Positions 9,165 to 18,232 are shown, counted from the stretch's first letter. The stretch is 48,295 nt of DNA from Lachnospiraceae bacterium (GCA_011959105.1 BLLU01000081.1:1-48295); one strand, 5' to 3'. Numbers and translations: made by a program. Notes: generated by a model not told the origin, from the letters alone.

Positions 9165-10580
9165 TCAAAAACGAAAATACAGAAAAGGATTGTAGGAGGC
9201 TTCCACAATATAGGCGATGGAGGCCAGAAGCAATAACGAAAGAACCAGCTTCTCCGCCACTCTGCGCACCGCCACCACTCCGCTTCCCGTGGAGCGGAAA
9301 AATGCCTCCGACAGCCGGTGGGCCAACGGCGTGGCCGCCAGTGCCGCAAAGAGCAGCAGTACCCGGTATTCCAGCAAGGTAAACAATGTGGCGGAGTCAT
9401 ACAGCCCGGCTGCGCCCTGCCCGAACATCACATACAGATAATTCATGGCCCCGTTGCCGCTCTCAATGGCAAAGAACACCCAACTCACCAATACCACCAG
9501 CCAGGTATACAGTCTGCCCACCATGGAGGGCAGAACTTTCAGCACCCGCCCCAGCACCAGCTTTTCCAGAATCAGCCACAGAGCAAACCACAGCCCCCAC
9601 AGAAGGAAATTCCATCCGGCCCCATGCCAGATCCCGGTGAGCATCCATACAATCAGGATATTCAAAAGCTGCCGGGGCATCCCCCTGCGGTTGCCTCCCA
9701 GGGGAATGTATACATACTCCCGAAACCAACTGCTCAGGGAGATATGCCATCTCCGCCAGAAATCCGTGACAGACTTTGCCATGTAGGGATAATTAAAGTT
9801 CTCAGGGAAATGGAATCCCAGGATGGCGCCCATACCAATGGCCATGTCAGAATATCCCGAAAAATCAAAATAAATCTGAAAAGCGTAGGCCAGTGCCCCC
9901 ATCCACGCGCCCAGCACCGTGGTGCCGCCCATATTCCCTCCGGAGATTTCCGTCCACAGAAGCCCCAGGTTATTGGCCAGCAGGACCTTTTTGGCCAGCC
10001 CCGTCACAAATCTGCGGCAGCCATAACTGATGGCTGTGATATCCGCCTTCCGCTCATGAAGCCGATCCTGCACATCCCGGTACTTCACAATGGGACCTGC
10101 AATTAATTGAGGGAACATGGTCACAAAGACGCCGAAATCCAGCAGGTTCTTTTGCACCTTGGCCTCACCCCGATAGCAGTCTATGGTATAAGACATGGTC
10201 TGAAAGGTGTAAAAGGAAATGCCGATGGGCAGAGGCAGCTTTAGAAGCGGCAGATTGCTTCCCAGCAACTGGTTGACAGTCCCGATCAGGAAATCACTGT
10301 ACTTGAAAAATCCCAGCATTCCCAGATTTATCACAATGGAAGAGATCAGCAGTCCCCGGGCCACTCGCCTGCTCCTGCATGCGCCGATCAGTCTGCCGTG
10401 CACATAGTCGGACAGAGTGGAAAAGAGCATCAGCAGCACATAGATCGGCTCTCCCCAGGCGTAAAAAAACAGACTCCCCAAAAAGAGGATGATATTTCTC
10501 ATCCTCCGGGGAGTCACAAAATACAGGATCATAAAGATCGGTATAAACCGAAACAAAAAAGTAATGCTGCTAAATACCAT
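9165..10580 (-). CDS. MBOAT O-acyltransferase (AlgI-like)
   Basis: The 471-residue polytopic protein belongs to the membrane-bound O-acyltransferase family, AlgI/DltB branch, which passes acetyl (or other acyl) groups across the membrane to a polysaccharide. Visible marks are IDCYRGEAKVQKNLLDFGVFVTMFPQLIAGPI (as two blocks: IDCYRGEA and FPQLIAGPI), FHFPENFNYPYMAKSVTDFW, WHISLSSWFREYVYIPLGGN with the conserved His, and MLTGIWHGAGWNFLLWG with the second His. Length is standard. With the DHHW partner it probably O-acetylates a cell-surface glycan. Upstream 46 bp away is the DUF4358 lipoprotein gene, a frequent companion in Lachnospiraceae. Confidence 0.92.
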   Translation of the reverse strand: MVFSSITFLFRFIPIFMILYFVTPRRMRNIILFLGSLFFYAWGEPIYVLLMLFSTLSDYVHGRLIGACRSRRVARGLLISSIVINLGMLGFFKYSDFLIGTVNQLLGSNLPLLKLPLPIGISFYTFQTMSYTIDCYRGEAKVQKNLLDFGVFVTMFPQLIAGPIVKYRDVQDRLHERKADITAISYGCRRFVTGLAKKVLLANNLGLLWTEISGGNMGGTTVLGAWMGALAYAFQIYFDFSGYSDMAIGMGAILGFHFPENFNYPYMAKSVTDFWRRWHISLSSWFREYVYIPLGGNRRGMPRQLLNILIVWMLTGIWHGAGWNFLLWGLWFALWLILEKLVLGRVLKVLPSMVGRLYTWLVVLVSWVFFAIESGNGAMNYLYVMFGQGAAGLYDSATLFTLLEYRVLLLFAALAATPLAHRLSEAFFRSTGSGVVAVRRVAEKLVLSLLLLASIAYIVEASYNPFLYFRF

Positions 10581-10626
10581 ACTCTATTCCCCATACTCCT
10601 GGCTTACAGCAATACGGCAGCAATGC

Positions 10627-11325
10627 TTACTGCCCCACCACCGACTTTATGGCCTCCAGCGCCATTCCGTTCTGCTCCTGGCAATGAAGGATGGAATCTT
10701 CTTCCTCAAGATCTATCGTATCCGCACCCAGTTGGAGGAAGCACACATAATCGCCCACTGTCTCCACCTGAGACGCCTGAATCTTGCCGATGTTCATAGG
10801 GTACTGCATGGTATCATTCACCTTTGCGTCCCGATAGCTGTTCAGTACCTTCTGCACTTCTTCCAGCTGGCCCTCAGCAGCCTTGATTACAATGATCGTA
10901 TCCACATTGGTGCTGATCATGGGCATCTCGCCCCAAAAGTCAGTGTACATCTCACTGGTCAGGCCGTTGCCTTCCAGATACTCCGCCGGGATCAGGGTAT
11001 CCGGCCAGTAATTGTCGCCCAGCGCGTCCACCACTGCCTGGCGGATGGCTCCCATCTGCTCGCTGATGCCCTCCTGGGAAGGATCCGCTGACGGTTGATC
11101 AGATTCCGGCTGAGACTCCTGATCTGTTCCCGTTTGAGACTCCTGATCCGTTCCCGGCTGGGACTCCTGGTCCGTTGTCGGCTGAGATTCCTGGTCCGTT
11201 CCGGTTTGGGAAACGGATTCCGTAGAAGATTCCTGGCTGCCGCCGTTTTCCCCATTCCCGTTGCCGCAGCCAGGCAGGCTGAGAGCCAGCGTGGCTGTCA
11301 ATAAAAGTACTGCTAGTTTTTTCAT
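10627..11325 (-). CDS. DUF4358 lipoprotein with QES-repeat linker
   Basis: The 232-residue product has a lipoprotein signal ending SLPGC. Residues ~30-85 are a low-complexity linker of about four copies of an 8-residue unit (TDQESQPG and variants), encoded by a 24-bp tandem repeat. The C-terminal ~140 residues match the DUF4358 type (GDNYWPDTLIPAEYLE, DTIIVIKAAEGQLEEVQ, QASQVETVGDYVCFLQLG). It is anchored outside the membrane, with the linker as a spacer through the wall. Its position at the head of the MBOAT/DHHW run suggests a role in surface glycan modification. Start 11325 has AAAGGAG 4 nt upstream; longer frames upstream are not supported. Confidence 0.85.
   Translation of the reverse strand: MKKLAVLLLTATLALSLPGCGNGNGENGGSQESSTESVSQTGTDQESQPTTDQESQPGTDQESQTGTDQESQPESDQPSADPSQEGISEQMGAIRQAVVDALGDNYWPDTLIPAEYLEGNGLTSEMYTDFWGEMPMISTNVDTIIVIKAAEGQLEEVQKVLNSYRDAKVNDTMQYPMNIGKIQASQVETVGDYVCFLQLGADTIDLEEEDSILHCQEQNGMALEAIKSVVGQ
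11098..11217 (-). repeat. 24-bp tandem repeat inside the DUF4358 gene
   Basis: About 4.5 imperfect copies encode TDQESQ[P/T][G/T/E]. Copy number could vary by slippage without breaking the frame. Confidence 0.7.
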
Positions 11326-11456
11326 AATACTCCTTTCCGTCACTAAGTGCAAGTGACAAGTGATTAAAATCACTTTGATAACGACATTAGTATATCCTAT
11401 TTTGTGGAAAATGTATCCTTAAAAATTCTTAATTTTTCCAGCGGCATATTTTGTGC

Positions 11457-11485
11457 GTGACAAGGCCGCGGATTTCCTGTATACT
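11457..11485 (+). promoter_or_regulatory. Promoter of the ABC-F gene
   Basis: GTGACA (11457-11462) and TATACT (11480-11485) with a 17-bp spacer. Predicted leader is about 60 nt and AT-rich with small hairpins (GAATTCTTTATTAGAATT). Confidence 0.55.
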
Positions 11486-11548
11486 TGCACAGGGAATTCT
11501 TTATTAGAATTATATAATTTGAATTATATTGAAAGGCAGAGAAACGCT

Positions 11549-13102
11549 ATGATATTAAATGTAGAACATTTGACCCATGGATTCGGAGACAGAGCGATCT
11601 TTCAGGACGTGTCTTTCCGGCTGCTGAAGGGAGAACATATCGGCCTGGTGGGGGCCAACGGCGAGGGAAAATCCACTTTTATGAATATTATCACGGGAAA
11701 GCTGACGCCGGACGAAGGCCGGGTGGAATGGGCCAAAAACGCCCGGGTGGGCTATCTGGATCAGCACACGGCGCTGCAGGCAGGCGCCACGGTACGGGAC
11801 ACGCTTTCCTCCGCCTTTGATTTCCTGTATGAGATGGAGGCCCGTATGAACGGGCTCTGTGACCAAATGGCGGAGGCTTCCGATCAGGAACTGGAAAATT
11901 ATATGGAAGAATTCGGAACCCTGCAGGAACTGTTGACCCAGCATGACTTCTATATGATTGATTCCAAAGTGGAGGAAGTAGGCCGGGCGCTGGGACTTGC
12001 AGACATCGGCCTGGACCGGGACGTGACACAACTCAGCGGCGGCCAGCGCACCAAGGTACTGCTGGGTAAACTGCTTCTGGAAAAGCCGGACATCCTGCTT
12101 CTGGACGAGCCCACCAACTACCTGGATGCAGAGCATATCATATGGCTGAAACGGTATCTGAGTGAATATGAAAATGCCTTTATCCTGATCAGTCATGACA
12201 TCCCCTTTCTGAACAGCGTGGTCAATCTGATCTACCACATGGATAACAGGCAGCTTACCCGCTATGTGGGCGATTACGACAAGTTCCAGGAAGTCTATGC
12301 GGCGAAAAAAGCCCAGCTTGAGGCCGCCTACAACCGGCAGCAAAAGGAGATTTCCGACCTGAAGGACTTTGTAGCCCGCAACAAGGCCCGGGTGGCCACC
12401 CGCAATATGGCCATGTCCCGGCAGAAAAAGTTGGATAAAATGGAAGTGATTGAACTGGCGTCGGAGAAACCCAAGCCGGAATTCCGTTTTCGGGAGGCCC
12501 GCACCCCCGGCAGAACTATTTTCCAGACCCACGGCCTGGTTATCGGCTACCAGGAGCCCCTTTCCAGCGCCCTGGACCTGGAGATGGAAAGGGGGCAGAA
12601 AATCGTCCTCACAGGGGCCAACGGCATCGGCAAAACCACATTGCTGAAAAGCATTCTGGGGCTGATCCCACCCCTGTCCGGCTCCGTGGAACAGGGGGAT
12701 TATCTGCAGATCGGCTATTTTGAACAGGAGATGGACCAGAATGTCAACACCAGCTGCATCGAAGAAATCTGGAATACCTTCCCTGGTTTTACCCAGTACG
12801 AAGTGCGTTCCGCGCTGGCAAAATGCGGTCTCACCACCAAGCATATCGAGAGCAAGGTCAAGGTTTTAAGCGGCGGTGAACAGGCCAAGGTACGACTGTG
12901 CAAGCTGATTAACCGGGAAACCAATGTACTGCTGCTGGACGAGCCCACCAATCACCTGGATGTGGACGCCAAGGCGGAACTGCGGCGCGCCCTGGCCGAC
13001 TACAAAGGCAGCCTTCTCATGGTCTGCCATGAGCCGGAGTTTTATGAAGGGCTGGCCACAGAGGTCTGGGACTGCTCCAAATGGACCACAAGGATCCTTT
13101 AG
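11549..13102 (+). CDS. ABC-F family ATPase
   Basis: The 517-residue soluble protein has two ABC ATPase domains and no membrane segment, the mark of ABC-F translation factors that act at the ribosomal E site; some members protect ribosomes from antibiotics. Domain 1: Walker A GANGEGKST (~35-43), signature LSGGQRTK (~160), Walker B ILLLDEPTNYLD. The inter-domain linker (~240-325) is charged and helical (QKEISDLKDFVARNKARVAT). Domain 2: GANGIGKTT (~355), LSGGEQAKV (~439), VLLLDEPTNHLD. No C-terminal extension is present. The short linker and domain order fit a housekeeping YdiF/YkpA-type factor as well as a resistance factor; I cannot decide. Start 11549 gives the family-typical MILNVEHLTHGFG. 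It converges on the DUF4173 gene. Confidence 0.9.
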   Translation: MILNVEHLTHGFGDRAIFQDVSFRLLKGEHIGLVGANGEGKSTFMNIITGKLTPDEGRVEWAKNARVGYLDQHTALQAGATVRDTLSSAFDFLYEMEARMNGLCDQMAEASDQELENYMEEFGTLQELLTQHDFYMIDSKVEEVGRALGLADIGLDRDVTQLSGGQRTKVLLGKLLLEKPDILLLDEPTNYLDAEHIIWLKRYLSEYENAFILISHDIPFLNSVVNLIYHMDNRQLTRYVGDYDKFQEVYAAKKAQLEAAYNRQQKEISDLKDFVARNKARVATRNMAMSRQKKLDKMEVIELASEKPKPEFRFREARTPGRTIFQTHGLVIGYQEPLSSALDLEMERGQKIVLTGANGIGKTTLLKSILGLIPPLSGSVEQGDYLQIGYFEQEMDQNVNTSCIEEIWNTFPGFTQYEVRSALAKCGLTTKHIESKVKVLSGGEQAKVRLCKLINRETNVLLLDEPTNHLDVDAKAELRRALADYKGSLLMVCHEPEFYEGLATEVWDCSKWTTRIL

Positions 13103-13112
13103 GCATACCTTA

Positions 13113-14939
13113 TTACATGCCCTGGGTGGTTTCTGAAAGAATCAGGAATTCCGACAGAAATCTTGAGACATTGAATGTCCTGATTCCGTTATGAGCATTC
13201 CGCTCTTTCAGGCGGGTCAAATAAGAGTAGCCAAAGCCCTCCCGTTTCCAGGAAGAAAATCCGGCTTCTCGGGCTTTCTGAAAGGGATTCTCCAAATAGT
13301 ACGCATTCAAGTCATATCCCTCCTCCGCCATCCACTCCAGCAACACCGGGGCGGCATCCGCATTGAGACGGCTTAAAAACTGATAGTCGTCATAGGGCTC
13401 CCCCTGGAAGAAAGCACTGCGGGTCTCCAGATCCATGCTGGCCACATTGACTTTGGCAATGAGATAGTCCGGATGACTGAAGGACAGCGCCATATAACAC
13501 AGGGTCACCACTGCCATGCCATAGCGGAAGAGGGGAAAGTCTTCTTTTATTATAGAAAGAAGGATGCCCGTGAAAAGCAGGAACAGCACCGCCAATCCCC
13601 ACAGCACAAATATCCGCAGGAAAGTCAGATAATACCATCTGATATAAATAATCATCCGCATGGCGCTGGAAGCAATCATTATATAGGTGCAAAGTGACAT
13701 CACTGTCAGTATCCCTTTCAGCACCCTGCTCTTCTTGAAGCATCCCAGGCCCACCAACACAAAAATCAGGTTCAGCACACTCACTGCCAGCAATTGGAAA
13801 AAGCCTTCCCTTGCATATTTGGCATAGGTATATCCCGACGGGAGTGTCATATTTCCCATAAACAGATAGACGATCTGAATCACGCTGAAAACCAGATACA
13901 GCAGCGTCAGCATAGCGGCAATGGTAATGGCAATCATGGGTTCTCCCCTGCGGCCGTCCTTCACCTCCTGCCTTATGTTCTTTTTGCACAGATAGCTTAA
14001 GATACAGTAGGAGGCCAGGAACATAAAGGCCCACATGAACAGCACCAGCAGAATATTTCCCAGACGCAGATGCTCCAGAAGTCTCTCTGTCATATTCCGA
14101 AACACCGCGTCCGCACTGATCAGCAGCGGCACCACCACCATGAAAATAGGCAGGGCAATCACCAGTCCCAACACCACATACAGCACTTTGCTGTTTCTGC
14201 TTTTCATCTTGTTTTTAATATACCAGTGGGCATCCTTGAAGGGCCGGTCCAGTTCGCTGATGGCCATAAGCACCGTCTGACAGATGGAGCCGAAATATTT
14301 AACCAGATTCCACTTCCGTGTGTCATATAGAGTGGCCAGCAGGAAGCTGACTGTCAGCAGGAATACACCCAGCTTATTGAAAAAGATGATCCGCCCATCA
14401 TCGGTGCAGAAAGTGGATACCCCCAGGAGCATCATACTGACAGCGTAGAATATGCTTTCTTTTTTTAAGGAAATCCCCAGTTTTGCAAAGCAGAAGCAAA
14501 TATAAAAGAAACTTCCTGCCACGAAAAAAGGGTATGTCACCCCGCAGTTGTTGCGGTACATGCAAAAGGCATACAGGCAGGCGTACAGGAAAGAGGCCAG
14601 ACCGAAAATCTGGAAATTTTCTTTTATCTTCTTGGTCTCCGGAGTGTCCGGTTTTTTAATCGGACCAGGCATGGGGACGGGACCGGCCATGGGGGGATAG
14701 GGAGGCCGGCCTCCGGGCACGGCGCAAAGCGGCGGTGCGGGTGGAATCCCGGAGTTGGCGCTCTGAGGCGGCATCGGCGGGATTCCAGTGTTGGCGCTCT
14801 GAGGCGGCACCGGCGGGATACTGGAATTGGCGCTCTTGGGCGGCACCGGCGGGATACCAGGGCCGCCGCCTGGATTCTGTTGGGGCAGCGTGCCCTTTGA
14901 AGGCTCCTGCCAGATACTGTTCTGCATATTCTCCATCAC
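13113..14939 (-). CDS. DUF4173-type polytopic membrane protein with Pro-rich N-terminal repeats
   Basis: The 608-residue protein starts with a cytoplasmic, proline-rich tail of ~90 residues in which a 12-residue unit (IPPVPPQSANTG and variants) repeats three to four times. A block of about a dozen hydrophobic helices follows (residues ~110-540), then a soluble tail with the family-like VASMDLETRSAFFQ, DYQFLSRLNADAAPVLLEWM and WKREGFGYSYLTRL. This matches the DUF4153/DUF4173 membrane protein group of unknown function. The start has AAGGAG 9-10 nt upstream. Directly upstream on the same strand are the XRE and DUF2975 genes, with which it may form an operon. Confidence 0.8.
   Translation of the reverse strand: MMENMQNSIWQEPSKGTLPQQNPGGGPGIPPVPPKSANSSIPPVPPQSANTGIPPMPPQSANSGIPPAPPLCAVPGGRPPYPPMAGPVPMPGPIKKPDTPETKKIKENFQIFGLASFLYACLYAFCMYRNNCGVTYPFFVAGSFFYICFCFAKLGISLKKESIFYAVSMMLLGVSTFCTDDGRIIFFNKLGVFLLTVSFLLATLYDTRKWNLVKYFGSICQTVLMAISELDRPFKDAHWYIKNKMKSRNSKVLYVVLGLVIALPIFMVVVPLLISADAVFRNMTERLLEHLRLGNILLVLFMWAFMFLASYCILSYLCKKNIRQEVKDGRRGEPMIAITIAAMLTLLYLVFSVIQIVYLFMGNMTLPSGYTYAKYAREGFFQLLAVSVLNLIFVLVGLGCFKKSRVLKGILTVMSLCTYIMIASSAMRMIIYIRWYYLTFLRIFVLWGLAVLFLLFTGILLSIIKEDFPLFRYGMAVVTLCYMALSFSHPDYLIAKVNVASMDLETRSAFFQGEPYDDYQFLSRLNADAAPVLLEWMAEEGYDLNAYYLENPFQKAREAGFSSWKREGFGYSYLTRLKERNAHNGIRTFNVSRFLSEFLILSETTQGM
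14742..14856 (-). repeat. 36-bp tandem repeat encoding Pro-rich units
   Basis: Three to four near-identical copies of a 36-bp unit inside the DUF4173 gene, encoding IPPxPPxSANx. The similarity at DNA level suggests recent expansion. Confidence 0.7.
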
Positions 14940-15028
14940 TTTTCACTCCTTCTGTTTTTAGTTATCACTTTCTGCTTTCAATTTCCCTTTTCAAAATGGC
15001 GCAGCACAAAAGAAAGACCGGCCCCGGG

Positions 15029-15250
15029 TCACTGTTCTGTTTCTTCCTCTTCCACATATTCCAGGATATCTCCCGGCTGACAATTCAACGCCCTGCAGAT
15101 GGCATCCAGCGTGGACAGGCGCACCGCCTTTGCCTTATTGTTTTTCAGTATGGACAGATTGGCCAGGGTGATATCCACTTCTCCGGCCAGTTCTGTCAGT
15201 CCCTTTTTTCGTTTGGCCATCATGACGTCCAGATTGATAATGATTGACAT
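15029..15250 (-). CDS. XRE-family helix-turn-helix regulator (YozG-like)
   Basis: This 73-residue protein is little more than one Cro/C1-type HTH domain (GLTELAGEVDITLANLSILK, then RLSTLDAICRALNCQPGDIL), with an acidic tail. Such small regulators regularly pair with a DUF2975 membrane protein, as here (56 bp upstream on the same strand). The start at 15250 has AAAGAGGAAACC directly upstream; the alternative ATG at 15271 lacks a site. The likely operator is the large inverted repeat at 15879-15927 in front of the pair. Confidence 0.9.
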   Translation of the reverse strand: MSIIINLDVMMAKRKKGLTELAGEVDITLANLSILKNNKAKAVRLSTLDAICRALNCQPGDILEYVEEEETEQ

Positions 15251-15307
15251 GGTTTCCTCTTTCCTTTTCATAACAACTCTGAATGCTAATCCAAAACAGG
15301 CAGTGCA

Positions 15308-15757
15308 CTAGATCGTCAGATCATTTTCTTCCTTAAAACTGACCGCCTCATCAAAAATCTGAGCCAGCACCTGGCAAAACAATCCGGCTATGACAAAGAC
15401 CAGGATCACCACCAACATGGCTATGGTGGTATAAACGATGCTGCGCACCACGGACATCAGCACGATCAGACCGCTGTAATAACTCATATGCTTCAGGCTG
15501 TCCACATTCCCCCGTACAAAGCAGTTCCTGGACAATACGGTTTTGAACATCTTCCGCAATTCCCATATAATAGCCAAAGCCAGGATTCCCAATACAAAAT
15601 AGATGGTAACAATCTCTCCGTAATTCACGGCCAGCTGTTCCAGATACCGCCCGGCCCACTTAACGCTCCAGGGCAGCGTCAGTGTGGCCAGAACGCCTGC
15701 TCCAAACATAAAGTCCACCAGATATTTTGTAATCCTGATGATTGTAACCCGATTCAT
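15308..15757 (-). CDS. DUF2975 membrane protein
   Basis: The 149-residue protein has four hydrophobic helices (near residues 8-28, 45-65, 92-112 and 118-140) with a short cytoplasmic stretch between, the pattern of DUF2975 proteins. Function is unknown; these are found next to small XRE regulators and may sense membrane state for them. Start 15757 has GGGGG 8 nt upstream; a longer frame from 15793 is not supported. The tail ends with SFKEENDLTI. Confidence 0.8.
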   Translation of the reverse strand: MNRVTIIRITKYLVDFMFGAGVLATLTLPWSVKWAGRYLEQLAVNYGEIVTIYFVLGILALAIIWELRKMFKTVLSRNCFVRGNVDSLKHMSYYSGLIVLMSVVRSIVYTTIAMLVVILVFVIAGLFCQVLAQIFDEAVSFKEENDLTI

Positions 15758-15858
15758 CTCCTGTGCCCCCTTCTGTTCTTTTCCATACATCACTGCAATA
15801 ACGCTTGTTTACAGAGTATCTCTTTGTCCCTCCGCTTTATTGCTCCTCTTCTATCCAT

Positions 15859-15887
15859 AAAATACCACCTTCTCTTTCGAATGTCAA
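15859..15887 (-). promoter_or_regulatory. Promoter of the DUF2975-XRE operon
   Basis: TTGACA (15882-15887) and TATTTT (15859-15864), 17-bp spacer, minus strand. The -35 box lies inside the left arm of the 20-bp inverted repeat, so a protein bound there would block polymerase. Confidence 0.55.
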
Positions 15888-15927
15888 TATATTTTTATTG
15901 ATATTCGATAAAAATATATTGACATTC
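15879..15927. repeat. 20-bp perfect inverted repeat, probable operator
   Basis: GAATGTCAATATATTTTTAT at 15879-15898 and its exact complement at 15908-15927, separated by TGATATTCG, which itself resembles the arm end (TTGACATTC). Each arm carries a TTGACA facing outwards. It sits at the promoter of the DUF2975-XRE pair and is most simply read as the XRE operator. Confidence 0.7.
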
Positions 15928-15941
15928 ATATGGTCCATACC

Positions 15942-15989
15942 TTAATTGCGCCGATAATACTGTTTCAAGACCCGTTTCGGCGCAATTAA
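15942..15989. repeat. 12-bp perfect inverted repeat
   Basis: TTAATTGCGCCG (15942-15953) and CGGCGCAATTAA (15978-15989), loop 24 nt. Lies between the operator-like repeat and the terminator of the glycosyltransferase gene. Role unknown; it could be a second 3' hairpin. Confidence 0.55.
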
Positions 15990-16008
15990 AAACCCCCTAT
16001 CGGGGGGG
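15987..16008 (-). terminator. Intrinsic terminator of the glycosyltransferase gene
   Basis: On the minus strand, a C-run/G-run hairpin (CCCCC-CGATA-GGGGG type) is followed directly by TTTTT (15988-15992). It lies about 80 bp past the stop at 16088. Confidence 0.8.
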
Positions 16009-16087
16009 CCAAAACTAATAAGCCGACGGGAAACATCGCCGCCCGCCGGCCATAGGAAAGTTATAACATCTGTATTCCTTTGATGTG

Positions 16088-17863
16088 TTATCTGACATAC
16101 TGCCAGGGAACCACCACATAATAATTGCCGAACTGCCTTCTGGCAAAACGGGCCGGTTCATAATCCCCGATCCGGTCCCCCCTGACCACATAGACAATAT
16201 TGGCATTGTCCTGAATCAGTTCTCCTACGGCATGATAAAAATGATACCGATTCTCATAGGATATCTCCGCTCCCCGAAACACGTCCGTTCTGCCTTGAAA
16301 ATACGCCGCATCCATCTTCACCGCGTACATGGTCAGGATCTGGCTCACCCACCAGGAACCGTCGGACTGGGAATCCGGCGTTATATAGTAATAATCCGCC
16401 TCCAGGTCCCCGGCGTACTCCACCGCCTCAATAAAATCCGCAAAGAAGGCCGTCTCCATCCGTTGGGCCCAATCCGTAAAATACTGATTAAGAAACAGGA
16501 CCAGCAGCAGACCGTAAACTGCCGCAAAAACTGCCGCCAGGTGTTTCCACTCCTTTATAATGGTATACACGGCAATACTTGCGAAAGCTATATGGCAGTA
16601 AAAAATTATATTGATCCGATTGACATTCACATTGTTGATAAACAAACCTGTCAGCAGGGCGGCGCCCCAGTAAATCAGCAGCAGGACGCAGGAGATCCGC
16701 TGCGCTCCCTCTCCCTTGACGGCGCGTTGGATTGTAATCCCGGCTCCTCCCAGCACCAGGGGCATGGAACACTGATACAGGGTGCCGAAGTCATCTATGG
16801 CATTCCAGAGCAGATCGGGCTTTTGCAGAAAAACCTGCCGCCACAGCGTGCGGGCATTGGACCAAAGCTGCGCCAGAGGCTGCTCCGTGAAAAATACAAT
16901 GTCGCCGGAGCGCATACTGTCAGGAAAATATGCCATGGTAGTAAAGGGCAGAGTCACCGTTTCCCAACCCATAAAGTTAATCAACATGGTTCCATAGATG
17001 GGCCAGGATATTCCGAAATACACCGCCGCGCACAATAGTACCTGTCTCCAGCTTATTTTCCGCGCCAATAGCAGCGCAATGCAGGCCGCCGATAAAAATA
17101 CCGGCACCATATAAAAAGATACCCCATAGGCATACATGCACAGGGCAAAGAAAACCATGGATCCATACAGATACCGGCTCCTTTGCAAACCCTTGTTGAG
17201 GAAAAACAGTCCCAGCAGGAACATATGGGGAAACAGATTGCAGTCCAGCGCCCACCGGCTCTGCATAAAATGCCATGGAGCTATGGCCGCGCACAAAAGC
17301 GCCAAAGTTCCGGTCCTGCGGCCAAAAATATCCTGAATCAACCCGTACAGTGCCCAGGCTCCTGCTATGCTGGCCAGCAGCATGGGCAGCCGGGCCGTGA
17401 CACTGTTGAGTCCCCACAGCCAGATAAACGGGACGGTCAGATAAGAAAGGAGTACGCTCATCTGCCCATATCCCCATGCCTGAAAGTGAGCCGGGAGCCA
17501 GCTGCCAAAGCGGTCCGTTCCATAGTTGGCCAGGGCCAGGGCATCCACCGCTCCCATGGCCCCATCCTGGTTAAAACCACCGGGGATGCTGCCAAAGCCG
17601 ATGCTGCGTATGGCAATCAGTCCATACAAAATCAGCAGAACCGTCAGGCCGTTTTTCCGTTTTACCGCAGCCCGGTCCTCCCGGCGGCTGTCTCTCATAT
17701 TACCGGCACAGCCCTCTCCCGAAATTGTCTTTTCCCCGTAAGGCATAAAATGCCTGCCAAATATCCGCCCCAGCGCCGGATATCTGCGGGCCAGGCAGTG
17801 CGCTCCCGCCGCAGCCATAATCCCTATGATCATCCACAGGCAGATACCGTTCAATACGTTCAT
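16088..17863 (-). CDS. GT39-like polytopic glycosyltransferase
   Basis: The 591-residue protein has about twelve hydrophobic helices and resembles the GT39/PMT-ArnT superfamily, which uses polyprenyl-phosphate sugars at the outer membrane face. Helpful blocks are GSIPGGFNQDGAMGAVDALA with the early acidic residue expected in the first outer loop, FGSWLPAHFQAWGYGQMSVL, and RLPMLLASIAGAWALYGL. An unusual first helix plus a basic ~50-residue loop (GEKTISGEGCAG) precedes the core. The C-terminal soluble part (~460-591) has YYYITPDSQSDGSWWVSQIL. Substrate unknown. It stands alone with its own terminator; start 17863 has GGAGAGG upstream. Confidence 0.8.
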   Translation of the reverse strand: MNVLNGICLWMIIGIMAAAGAHCLARRYPALGRIFGRHFMPYGEKTISGEGCAGNMRDSRREDRAAVKRKNGLTVLLILYGLIAIRSIGFGSIPGGFNQDGAMGAVDALALANYGTDRFGSWLPAHFQAWGYGQMSVLLSYLTVPFIWLWGLNSVTARLPMLLASIAGAWALYGLIQDIFGRRTGTLALLCAAIAPWHFMQSRWALDCNLFPHMFLLGLFFLNKGLQRSRYLYGSMVFFALCMYAYGVSFYMVPVFLSAACIALLLARKISWRQVLLCAAVYFGISWPIYGTMLINFMGWETVTLPFTTMAYFPDSMRSGDIVFFTEQPLAQLWSNARTLWRQVFLQKPDLLWNAIDDFGTLYQCSMPLVLGGAGITIQRAVKGEGAQRISCVLLLIYWGAALLTGLFINNVNVNRINIIFYCHIAFASIAVYTIIKEWKHLAAVFAAVYGLLLVLFLNQYFTDWAQRMETAFFADFIEAVEYAGDLEADYYYITPDSQSDGSWWVSQILTMYAVKMDAAYFQGRTDVFRGAEISYENRYHFYHAVGELIQDNANIVYVVRGDRIGDYEPARFARRQFGNYYVVVPWQYVR

Positions 17864-18232
17864 GCCTATCCTCTCCGCAACATAATTCTGTTCCAGCCCC
17901 TGCCAATCCCTATGGTATCATTTGAGTCATTGGCAGAAACTGCCTGAACTGTAAAGATTACAAGATTCTCAAATAACTCATATATGGAGCATACCATAGA
18001 ACCGGCAGGGTGTCAAGAATTTTTGCCGCAGGCCATGCGGCGAATGGCTTATAGATATAATGCGCTTGTTCATGATTTGTACAGCCAAGCCAGAAAAGCA
18101 AATAGCATTTATTAGATCTCCGCCTCTCTTTTTTGTGCAAGGATAGAGAGGAAAAATTTTAGGATATGCCTTATAATAATAAGGACTGCTTTATGTCCAC
18201 AAAACAAAATATGTGCGAAAAGGAGGTATCTC
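17864..18232. other. Divergent intergenic region
   Basis: 369 bp between the glycosyltransferase and AraC genes. It holds the AraC-gene promoter/palindrome at 18169-18184. I found no convincing minus-strand promoter and no credible small gene; the only open frame here (60 codons, 17958-18140) lacks a good ribosome site. Confidence 0.4.
18169..18184. promoter_or_regulatory. Palindrome overlapping the -10 box of the AraC-type gene
   Basis: CCTTAT-AATA-ATAAGG is a perfect 6-bp-arm palindrome and contains TATAAT at 18172-18177. This fits autoregulation of the downstream gene at 18233. Confidence 0.45.

Noticed and set aside
11555..12844. 429-codon minus-strand frame inside the ABC-F gene.
   Set aside because: The plus strand encodes a textbook ABC-F with all ATPase motifs; the antisense frame resembles nothing.
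17958..18140. 60-codon minus-strand frame before the AraC gene.
   Set aside because: No ribosome site; composition unlike a protein family; it lies in a plausible promoter region.
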